Assembly (NCBI GenBank): GCA_959596515.1
Contig: CAUFXR010000091.1
Location: forward strand, 1-9,127
Reading direction: 5' to 3'
Origin: an uncultured Oscillospiraceae bacterium
Lineage (GTDB): Bacteria; Bacillota; Clostridia; Oscillospirales; Acutalibacteraceae
Length of the DNA: 9,127 nt
A program made the position numbers and the translations under genes. The notes beneath the pieces are model-generated. The model saw only the letters and a program-made list of their open reading frames with translations, was not told the origin of the DNA and made no database searches. Of the stretch, positions 1 through 6,055 are shown piece after piece. Position 1 is the first letter of the stretch. Every line of letters starts with the position of its first letter.

Positions 1-243
1 CTCTCTCACTTTCCATCCGCCAGTTCGGGCGCGATGCGCGCCCAGGCTCAGCCCCCAGCGAATCTTAACCATCAGTAAGTGGGGGCGCGGGCCTTCTCTC
101 TCACTTTCCATCCGCCAGTTCGGGCGCGATGCGCGCCCAGGCTCAGCCCCCAGCGAATCTTAACCATCAGTAAGTGGGGGCGCGGGCCTTCTCTCTCACT
201 TTCCATCCGCCAGTTCGGGCGCGATGCGCGCCCAGGCTCAGCC
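1..243. repeat. 95-bp tandem repeat array, 2.56 copies, cut by window edge
   Basis: Copies begin at 1, 96 and 191 and look identical by eye. The third stops matching after position 243, and the array probably continues left of the window. Each unit carries a GC-rich palindrome (GGGCGCG-ATG-CGCGCCC, at 26-42 in the first copy). Full units also carry a longer inverted repeat, GCCCCCA...TGGGGGC, with an inner CTTA/TAAG pair. A period of 95 is not a multiple of three and no in-frame repeat protein results, so I read this as noncoding. Its origin is unknown: it could be a lineage-specific intergenic repeat or the edge of a longer satellite-like array. Confidence 0.95.
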
Positions 244-253
244 TGGGGGGAGG
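231..253 (+). promoter_or_regulatory. Hairpin running into the ribosome binding site of the small gene
   Basis: At the exact end of the repeat array the sequence CCCAGGCT-C-AGCCTGGG forms an inverted repeat (231-247). Its 3' arm is continuous with the G-run that leads into the Shine-Dalgarno core GGAGG (249-253), which sits 8 nt before the ATG at 262. The repeat supplies the 5' arm and unique sequence completes the 3' arm. The inverted repeat and the SD are seen directly; an effect on translation is inference. Confidence 0.5.
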
Positions 254-261
254 CGATTATT

Positions 262-609
262 ATGCCAACAAATCAAAGCAATGAGGATCTTCAGCGCATG
301 CAGCAGGAGGCAGTGCGCCGTGTTCGGGAAATGCAGGCTAGAGCTCAGCATTTAAGATCAGAGCCCACACAAAGGCGGGAACCGGAGCCAGAGTCGTCCC
401 ATTCACACAGGGAGCATTCCCACGAACACCGGGAGCAGCCGTCCATGCCACCGACACCCATCGGGCCGCCGAAACCGCCGGTGGAAGGTATTTTCCAATC
501 CCTGATGAGAGACAGCGATCAAACTCTGATTTTGATTCTTCTTCTTTTGTTAATGGAAAACGAAGCCGATATGGAATTAATTTTCGCGTTGATGTATCTT
601 CTGATCTAA
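262..609 (+). CDS. Small His/Arg/Glu-rich protein with hydrophobic C-terminus, function unknown
   Basis: The protein has 115 residues. I chose the ATG at 262 because GGAGG lies 8 nt upstream; the frame stays open leftwards to 79, but that part is the 95-bp noncoding repeat. Residues 8-35 are charged and could form a helix or coiled coil. Residues 36-60 are rich in Arg, Glu, Ser and His, with five histidines between 47 and 56, a possible metal-binding stretch. Residues 60-73 are proline-rich. Residues 87-115 form two hydrophobic leucine-rich segments split by the acidic MENEADME. From memory, similar leucine-rich endings occur in small uncharacterised proteins of spore-forming Clostridia; I could not verify this. 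There is no cleavable signal peptide. The C-terminus could insert in or lie on a membrane. It is monocistronic and convergent with proA. No promoter is visible between the repeats and the gene, so transcription probably starts in or beyond the repeats. Confidence 0.72.
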   Translation: MPTNQSNEDLQRMQQEAVRRVREMQARAQHLRSEPTQRREPEPESSHSHREHSHEHREQPSMPPTPIGPPKPPVEGIFQSLMRDSDQTLILILLLLLMENEADMELIFALMYLLI

Positions 610-651
610 AAAGGTTCAGAACCGCAAAACGGTTTCTGAACCTTTTTAGAT
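604..651 (+). terminator. Intrinsic terminator of the small gene, possibly bidirectional
   Basis: The arms ATCTAAAAAGGTTCAGA-ACCG and CGGT-TTCTGAACCTTTTTAGAT pair almost completely around a CAAAA loop, with a single bulged base. The stop codon of the small gene lies inside the left arm. The T-run at 643-647 serves rightward transcription, and the matching A-run at 608-612 would serve leftward transcription, so it may also stop read-through from the proBA side. Confidence 0.85.
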
Positions 652-730
652 TTGTCCACAAAATTAAATTTTCCTTAGTAGCCGGATGGAAAGCATAAAA
701 GATTCTCAGTCGGTGGCAGGAGAAAAGTAG

Positions 731-759
731 TTGAAATCAAATTCCTTTCACAGGATAAT
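731..759 (+). promoter_or_regulatory. Candidate sigma-A promoter facing into the 3' end of proA
   Basis: TTGAAA (731-736) and GATAAT (754-759) are separated by 17 bp, and each hexamer is one base off consensus. A transcript would start near 766, pass through the hairpins at 769-789 and 798-827, and run antisense into proA. No open frame with a good ribosome binding site follows. The region is AT-rich, so a chance match is quite possible. Confidence 0.3.
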
Positions 760-797
760 TGAAATATGGTGAGATCAGGAATTTCTCACAATCAATA

Positions 798-827
798 AGG
801 AGGCGGCCTTTTCAAAGACTGCCTCCT
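798..827 (-). terminator. Probable terminator of the proB-proA transcript
   Basis: On the minus strand AGGAGGC pairs with GCCTCCT, and the stem continues inwards through a mismatch (AGTCT/AGGCC side) to about 12 pairs with a 4-nt loop. It lies 55 nt beyond the proA stop and is followed by TTATTGATT, a modest U-tract. The rest of 652-882 contains only a small inverted repeat, GTGAGA/TCTCAC at 769-789, and no gene. Confidence 0.65.
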
Positions 828-882
828 AGGTCAACCACATATGTAAGCGATCGATCCAACAATGGTTTAGCGATTGAGCGTA

Positions 883-2127
883 TCACCGGACCTGCCCGCT
901 GCCCAGCACAATAAATTTCATGGAGGTCAGCTCATTCAATCCCATCGGTCCTCTGGCGTGAAGCTTTTGGGTGGAAATGCCGATCTCGGCGCCAAGGCCG
1001 AATTCTCCGCCGTCGGTGAATCGGGTAGAAGCATTGACATAGACTGCCGCCGCGTCTACACGGCTGGTAAATTCTCTGGACTTCTGATAATTTTCCGTTA
1101 CGATACATTCGCTGTGGCCACTGGAATACCGGGCGATATGGTTTAGGGCCTCATCCATAGAGGGCACCACACGTACCGCCAGTTTATAATCCAGATATTC
1201 CTTTTCCCAGTCCTCCTCAGAGGCCGGAATCACACAGTCACCCAGGATCTCATGGGTTTTTTCGTCTCCGTGGAGCTCCACCTGTTTTTCATCCAGCTTT
1301 TGCTTCACCATGGGTAAAAATTTTTCAGCAACCGACTCATGGACTAAAATCGTCTCGATGGCGTTGCAAACCGACGGCCGGGAGGTCTTGGCGTTGTATA
1401 CAATAGCGGTTGCCATTTCCAGATTCGCGTCGCTGTCAATATATACGTGGCAGTTGCCCACGCCGGTCTCGATCACCGGCACCTTGGATTTTTCTACCAC
1501 GGTTTTGATCAGTCCAGCTCCGCCACGGGGAATCAGCACATCGAGATACTCTGTCAGCTCCATCAGTTCCACCGATGACTGCCGGGATGTGTCCTCCACC
1601 AGCTGGATGCTGTCTCTGGGCAATCCGGCCCGTTCCACAGCTTCCCGCATAACACCGGCAATCGCCAGATTGGAATGAATCGCTTCTTTGCCGCCCCGCA
1701 AAATCACGGCGTTGCCCGCTTTCAAGCATAGCGCCGCCGCGTCAGAGGTCACATTGGGACGAGCCTCGAAAATAATGCCGATCACGCCCAAAGGAACCCG
1801 AACCTTGGTGATCTCCAAACCATTTGGCCGCACCCCACCGGAGAGCACCGTCCCGATAGGATCCGGCATTGCCGCCACCTGGCGCACACCTTCCGCCATG
1901 GAGGCAATCCGCTCCTGGGAAAGGGCCAGCCGGTCCAGCAGAGATGAGGTCAGCCCCGCGTTTCTTCCGTTTTCCAAGTCCTTTTGGTTTTCTTTGAGAA
2001 TCTCATCACTGTGGTTCAGCAGCGCCTGAGCGATCTCCAAAAGGGCGTCGTTTTTCTTCTGTCCCGCTACTGCGAGAACGGCAGCCGCCTCTTTTGCTTT
2101 CTTTCCCATTTGTTCCATTGCGGTCAT
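883..2127 (-). CDS. proA: Glutamate-5-semialdehyde dehydrogenase (gamma-glutamyl phosphate reductase)
   Basis: ProA reduces gamma-glutamyl phosphate with NADPH to glutamate-5-semialdehyde, the second step of proline synthesis, in the cytoplasm. The protein has 414 residues, the family's usual length. I chose the ATG at 2127 because AAGGAGG (2142-2136) lies 8 nt upstream; a TTG at 2133 would leave only 2 nt. The aldehyde dehydrogenase-type cofactor region GVIGIIFEARPNVTSD is near residues 114-129. The catalytic cysteine is C254 in NAKTSRPSVCNA. The C-terminal FGLGAEIGISTQKLHARGPM is typical of ProA. It lies 36 nt downstream of proB, the gene whose unstable product it uses, and is last in the operon. 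Nothing suggests it is broken. Identification is by family recognition and is near certain. Confidence 0.97.
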   Translation of the reverse strand: MTAMEQMGKKAKEAAAVLAVAGQKKNDALLEIAQALLNHSDEILKENQKDLENGRNAGLTSSLLDRLALSQERIASMAEGVRQVAAMPDPIGTVLSGGVRPNGLEITKVRVPLGVIGIIFEARPNVTSDAAALCLKAGNAVILRGGKEAIHSNLAIAGVMREAVERAGLPRDSIQLVEDTSRQSSVELMELTEYLDVLIPRGGAGLIKTVVEKSKVPVIETGVGNCHVYIDSDANLEMATAIVYNAKTSRPSVCNAIETILVHESVAEKFLPMVKQKLDEKQVELHGDEKTHEILGDCVIPASEEDWEKEYLDYKLAVRVVPSMDEALNHIARYSSGHSECIVTENYQKSREFTSRVDAAAVYVNASTRFTDGGEFGLGAEIGISTQKLHARGPMGLNELTSMKFIVLGSGQVR

Positions 2128-2163
2128 TGTCAAATCCTCCTTTAGCGCGGTGGTTTCTTATTC

Positions 2164-2958
2164 TTATCCTTTTTTCTTCGCCACAAACCGGGTACCGATC
2201 TCCTGGCCCTCCAGCAGATCGTACAACAACTCCGGATTCGCGCCGTTGATGACGCAGCAGTCGATGCCCGCCTCAGTAGCCACCACCGCCGCCGTAATCT
2301 TTGTGCTCATGCCTCCGGTGCCCCGGTTGGACCCGCTTCCTCCGGCGATTTCCCGAATATGCTCATCAATGTGCTTGACCACCGGAATCCGCTTGGCGCC
2401 GGGGTTTTTCCGGGGATCTTCCTCATACAGGCCGTCGATGTCCGTTAGGATCACCAGGAGATCGGCTTCCACAATATCCGCCACGATCGCGGAAAGGGTA
2501 TCGTTGTCGCCGAAATTTTGACCGTCCAACTCGTCGATGGCTACGGTATCGTTTTCGTTCACCACCGGGATAATCCCCATCTCCATCAGAGCCTCAAAAG
2601 TGTTGATTACGTTTTGTTTGCTGTGATCCTGCTCCACCACATCCCGGGTCAGAAGGATCTGGGCCACGGTGCGGTTGTATTCCCCGAACAGTTTGTCATA
2701 AATAAACATCAGCTCGCACTGCCCTACCGCCGCCACAGCCTGCTTTTTCCTGGTTTCCTTAGGTCGCTGCTTCAAGCCAAGTTTTCCCACGCCTACGCCG
2801 ATGGCGCCAGAGCTGACCAGAATGATCTCCCGGCCGGAATTCTGCAAATCGCTCAGCACCTTGCAAAGATGGTCGATTCTGCGGATATTCAGCCGTCCGC
2901 TGTCATAGGTCAGGGTGGAAGTTCCTACTTTGACTACAATTCGTTTTGCTTTCATCAT
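2164..2958 (-). CDS. proB: Glutamate 5-kinase, short form without PUA domain
   Basis: ProB phosphorylates glutamate with ATP to gamma-glutamyl phosphate, the committed step of proline synthesis and the usual point of proline feedback inhibition. The protein has 264 residues and consists only of the amino-acid-kinase fold. Visible motifs are VVKVGTSTL (8-16) with the phosphate-binding lysine K10, LVSSGAIGVGVGKLG (47-61), NENDTVA (134-140), FGDNDTLSA (149-157), LTDIDGLY (171-178) and GTGGMSTKI (213-221). The roughly 100-residue C-terminal PUA domain of E. coli ProB (about 367 aa) is absent; the frame ends in KKKG rather than being interrupted, so this looks like a natural short form. Two adjacent ATGs (2958 and 2955) are possible starts. 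The first makes an ATGA overlap with the peptidase stop; the second has better spacing (6 nt) from GGAGG. Confidence 0.96.
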   Translation of the reverse strand: MMKAKRIVVKVGTSTLTYDSGRLNIRRIDHLCKVLSDLQNSGREIILVSSGAIGVGVGKLGLKQRPKETRKKQAVAAVGQCELMFIYDKLFGEYNRTVAQILLTRDVVEQDHSKQNVINTFEALMEMGIIPVVNENDTVAIDELDGQNFGDNDTLSAIVADIVEADLLVILTDIDGLYEEDPRKNPGAKRIPVVKHIDEHIREIAGGSGSNRGTGGMSTKITAAVVATEAGIDCCVINGANPELLYDLLEGQEIGTRFVAKKKG

Positions 2959-4205
2959 AATCCTCCGATTGCTTCGTAAAAGCTTGGATTCAGCTTTGGT
3001 CCCACCACGGAGACCGACAGCCGGCTCAGGTCAAAAATTCGGTTGGCCACCTGGTCAACCTCCTCTATTGTGACGCTGTTAATCCTTGCCAGTAACTCAT
3101 CCTCCGCGAGCACCCTGCCCTTCAGCAGTTCATTTCGTCCCATATGTCCTACCCGGGAAGACGTGCTTTCCATGCCCATGACCAGACCCGCTTTCAGCTG
3201 CTCTCTGGCCCGGGAAAATTCCGTGGGAGACACTCCCTTTTTCAGTTCTTCCAGTGTCTTCAGGATTTCTTCCACAGTCCGCTCCGCGGTTTCCGGATTT
3301 ACCGCCGTTTGAATCTCAAACAGGCCGCCGCTTAGGTAAGCGGTGGTCCCGCTGTCCACCGAATAGGCCAGCCCCAGTTCCTCCCGCAGCCGCTGAAACA
3401 GCCGGGAAGAAGTGCTCCCGCCTGTGATCAGGTTCAGCAGGTTCAGGGGTTGAAGCTGCGGCGAGAGGCTGTCAAGCCCCGGCAGGCACAGGCAAATATG
3501 AGTCTGTTCCTGGTCCTCCTCCTGAAGCACGCAAGACCGGGTATAGACCATGCGGCAGTCGTCCACCAGAACGGGACCTTTCCTCTGGTCGCCGAAAAAG
3601 CGGCGGGCAAGCTCCAAAATCTGCTCCTTTTGAAAATTTCCGCATACCGCCACTACCACTCGGTCCGGGGAATACCTTCTTTTCAGCACCCGCCTCAACT
3701 CCCCGCGGCCAATCCGCCGAAGGCTCTCCCGCGTACCCAGAATAGGCCTGCCATAAGAGGATTTCCGCCAGACCTTGGCGTACTGGTTCTCCACCACCCG
3801 GTCCTCCGGCATATCCTCGGTCATACTGATTTCTTCCATGATGACGCTTTTTTCCGTTTGGATGTCCCCGGGATCCAGCTTTGGCTTGGTGACCATACCA
3901 GCTAACACGGAAAACGCTTTTTCCAGATGTTCCGTCAGAGTTCTTCCGTAATAGCAGGTATACTCCTTGGCGGTATAAGCGTTCATCTGACCGCCGATAG
4001 CGTCCATTTCCTCAGCGATCTGCCGGGCGGATTTTTCCGCCGTTCCCTTGAACGCCATATGCTCCATAAAATGTGAAACGCCGTTTTCCGCTGCCGTTTC
4101 GTAGGCGGAGCCACTTTTGATCCAAAAGCCGAAGCTTACCGAACGGACGTGATCCTGTTTTTCCATCAGGACTCTCAGCCCGTTGGGAAACGTCACCTTT
4201 TCCAT
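2955..4205 (-). CDS. M16-family zinc metallopeptidase (MlpA/YmxG-like)
   Basis: The protein has 416 residues, about 45 kDa, the usual size of single-unit bacterial processing-peptidase-like proteins. The inverted zinc motif HFMEH is at residues 45-49, with H45 and H49 as ligands and E48 catalytic. The distal glutamate ligand falls in SVIMEEI near residue 125, about 75 residues on, as expected. The second M16 lobe holds the family signature GGSTSSRLFQRLREELGLAYSV (about 262-283), with the conserved Arg and Tyr. No signal peptide is visible, so it is probably cytoplasmic. I chose the ATG at 4205; a TTG at 4208 is in frame, and neither has a strong SD (GGTGA is 9-12 nt upstream). It follows the MATE gene by 22 nt and overlaps the proB start. 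Its placement downstream of pnp matches B. subtilis mlpA (ymxG); its physiological substrate is not apparent. Confidence 0.93.
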   Translation of the reverse strand: MEKVTFPNGLRVLMEKQDHVRSVSFGFWIKSGSAYETAAENGVSHFMEHMAFKGTAEKSARQIAEEMDAIGGQMNAYTAKEYTCYYGRTLTEHLEKAFSVLAGMVTKPKLDPGDIQTEKSVIMEEISMTEDMPEDRVVENQYAKVWRKSSYGRPILGTRESLRRIGRGELRRVLKRRYSPDRVVVAVCGNFQKEQILELARRFFGDQRKGPVLVDDCRMVYTRSCVLQEEDQEQTHICLCLPGLDSLSPQLQPLNLLNLITGGSTSSRLFQRLREELGLAYSVDSGTTAYLSGGLFEIQTAVNPETAERTVEEILKTLEELKKGVSPTEFSRAREQLKAGLVMGMESTSSRVGHMGRNELLKGRVLAEDELLARINSVTIEEVDQVANRIFDLSRLSVSVVGPKLNPSFYEAIGGL

Positions 4206-4227
4206 CAAGTTATGTAATCACCAATCC

Positions 4228-5592
4228 TTACTGGGTCAATACCCGAATCCATTTCCACCGGTTCACCTTCACCACAGCCACAAAACACTTGAGAATCTGG
4301 TCTGATTTTAAGCATAGAAACACGATTTCCGGTGGGGCTTGGAACACAAACGCCGCCAGCGCGGAAGCCGGCAGCACGATCAGCCACATAAAGATGCTGT
4401 CGTTGATCAAGACAAACGTGGTATCACCGCCGCCCCGGACAAAGCCGGTGAGCACATTGAGCTGGTAGCCGGTACCCACGGTGGTGATACAGAGAATGAT
4501 AATGAAGTTCACCGCCATGGTTTTGGTTTCCGGCGTGATAGCGTAAAAGCTCAGGATAAAGTCCTTGACCAAATATAATGTTACGCCGGTGATCAGGCCC
4601 AAACACAAAAACACTAATTGAAGCCGTTTCGCGTACCGTTTCAGTTCCTCTATCTTACCGGCGCCGATCCACTTTCCGGTCATTACGCCGGTAGCGTTGG
4701 CCGAGCCGTGGATAATCACCGTGAGCACTTGTATAATCGTGGAAGCGATGCTGTTAGCCGCAATGGCCGAGGCTCCCAGTCTGCCGATAATGGCGGTTTG
4801 AGCTCCCTGGGCGATTCCCCACATGGCGTCTCCCCCGATGACCGGAGTGCCTACCCGGAGGAATTTTTTCAAAATCGCCCGATCCAAATGGAGTAAGGAA
4901 CGGAACTGGAACCGAATTTTCCGGTCTAATACCTTTAAATAAAAGCAGATAATTCCAAACTCCACGATTCTGGAGGTCAAGGTGGCGACAGCCGCGCCGC
5001 GGCTTCCCAACTGAGGCGCGCCAAAGTTGCCGTAAATTAAAAGATAATTCAGACAAACGTTGATGATCAGAGTGGAACCGGACACAAAAAATCCGATCCG
5101 CACGGTTTCCACGCTCCGCAGTCCGGCCAGCAGAGTATTGGTCATACCAAAGAAAACATAGGTGAAGCAAATGATTTTCAGGTATTTAACCCCTTCCTCG
5201 ATAACCTCCTGATCGTCGGTTAAAAGGCCCAAACACTGATGCGGAAAGAAAAAGGCGGCACACCACAGTAGCATACCCACTACCACCGCTACCCAAAATC
5301 CTACCGCAATGATTTTCTGAATGGACTGGGTATCCTTCTTTCCCCAAAATTGGGAGGCCAGCACCACCATAGCCGCGCCGATTCCCATAACGGTCATCTG
5401 GAGAAAGTACTGGATCTGGTTGCACAGCGCAACGCCGGAAAGGGCAAGTTCGCTGTAGCCGCCCAGCATAACGTTATCCGCCAGGCTTACACTGTAAACC
5501 ACCAGATTCTGCAAAGCGATGACCAGAGTCATGGAAAAATAGCTTCGGTAGAAAGACTGGTTCTTCCCAGGAGCAACGTTTGACTTTGCCAT
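4228..5592 (-). CDS. MATE-family multidrug/metabolite efflux transporter
   Basis: The protein has 454 residues with about twelve hydrophobic segments in two halves, the normal MATE architecture: an integral inner-membrane antiporter that exports cationic compounds using Na+ or H+. Recognisable stretches are the first helix with SLADNVMLGGYS (36-47), GAAMVVLASQFWGKKD (72-87), the domain-linking QLGSRGAAVATLTSR (194-208), IIHGSANATGVMTGKWIGAG (293-312) and RGGGDTTFVLINDSI (386-400). The ending KCFVAVVKVNRWKWIRVLTQ is typical of clostridial family members. The start is set by AGGGGG about 8 nt before the ATG. It lies between pnp and the M16 peptidase, where many Firmicutes have other genes, so it may be an insertion into an older operon. 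Substrate cannot be told from sequence. A terminator-like hairpin lies 22 nt upstream of the start. Confidence 0.94.
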   Translation of the reverse strand: MAKSNVAPGKNQSFYRSYFSMTLVIALQNLVVYSVSLADNVMLGGYSELALSGVALCNQIQYFLQMTVMGIGAAMVVLASQFWGKKDTQSIQKIIAVGFWVAVVVGMLLWCAAFFFPHQCLGLLTDDQEVIEEGVKYLKIICFTYVFFGMTNTLLAGLRSVETVRIGFFVSGSTLIINVCLNYLLIYGNFGAPQLGSRGAAVATLTSRIVEFGIICFYLKVLDRKIRFQFRSLLHLDRAILKKFLRVGTPVIGGDAMWGIAQGAQTAIIGRLGASAIAANSIASTIIQVLTVIIHGSANATGVMTGKWIGAGKIEELKRYAKRLQLVFLCLGLITGVTLYLVKDFILSFYAITPETKTMAVNFIIILCITTVGTGYQLNVLTGFVRGGGDTTFVLINDSIFMWLIVLPASALAAFVFQAPPEIVFLCLKSDQILKCFVAVVKVNRWKWIRVLTQ

Positions 5593-5614
5593 TTTTACTA
5601 CCCCCTAAATGCCA

Positions 5615-5646
5615 AAATGAGAGCAACCGTTCAGTTGCTCCCATTT
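5615..5646 (-). promoter_or_regulatory. Hairpin just upstream of the MATE gene (attenuator-like or weak terminator)
   Basis: On the minus strand GAGCAAC-TGAACG-GTTGCTC forms a perfect 7-bp stem that extends past one mismatch with AAATG/CATTT to 12 pairs. It is followed by a short T-run (CATTTTGG), then the MATE ribosome binding site (AGGGGG at about 5606-5601) and the ATG at 5592. It could end upstream transcripts or control expression of the MATE operon. The weak U-tract makes either role uncertain. I see no convincing promoter between the repeat array and this hairpin. Confidence 0.5.
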
Positions 5647-5794
5647 CTATTCAATTGTGATAATCCTCAAGCCGCTGTTTTATTCAAAATTCCGAAAGCC
5701 GCAATCTCAGAATTTCGATTCCCTGTTTTTCTATTGTTCACCGGTCCAGCAGGTTCGCCTTTCAACAGATACCTTCCCTCGGAACAGTCATCCC

Positions 5795-6010
5795 TCTTCC
5801 TGTCCGCCGCAAATGGACAAAGAAGATGTTTAAGCCGCTCCCGCCGAAAACCGTCAAAGAAACCCTATCAGTTCTCCGTCCGCCAGACGGATAGTGAAAA
5901 CTCTATCAGGCCTCCGCCCGCCAGACAGATAAAGGAAAACCTATCAGGCCTCCGTCCGCCAGACGGATAACGGGAACTTTCAAACGTTCCGTCCGCCGCA
6001 AATGGGCGAA
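5795..6010. repeat. Array of six degenerate 37-39 bp units forming hairpins, between pnp and the MATE gene
   Basis: The core word TCCGCC(A/G) recurs near 5803, 5840, 5879, 5917, 5955 and 5992. The central units share CTATCAG(G)CCTCCGTCCGCCAGACGGATA-type sequence, and two of them form TCCGTC-CGCCA-GACGGA hairpins. The outer two share the loop GCCGCAAAT closed by different stems: TGTCC/GGACA with outer TCTTC/GAAGA, and GTCC/GGGC with outer CGTT/AACG. The array begins 46 nt beyond the pnp stop, within the 463-bp gene-free gap 5593-6055. The rest of that gap (5647-5794 and 6011-6055) holds no gene that I can support. Transcribed leftwards, the array would be the 3' untranslated region of pnp or the leader of the MATE operon. 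Confidence 0.85.
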
Positions 6011-6055
6011 ACGCTTTCTTTCCCTCGTACCGGCCTTAAAGCCGTCTAAGCTCCT

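Noticed and set aside
79..261. Open frame extending the small gene leftwards through the repeats (61 extra residues)
   Set aside because: It runs through 95-bp repeats in shifting frames, has no ribosome binding site at its start, and the ATG at 262 has a well-placed GGAGG.
2128..2133. TTG start for proA two codons upstream
   Set aside because: It would be only 2 nt from the Shine-Dalgarno sequence, while the ATG at 2127 is at the best spacing of 8 nt.
4205..4387. 60-codon minus-strand frame at the end of the MATE gene
   Set aside because: It overlaps the conserved MATE C-terminus in another frame and shows no family resemblance.
5795..6010. CRISPR array
   Set aside because: Units are degenerate and lie head to tail, without unique spacers of constant length, and no cas gene is near.
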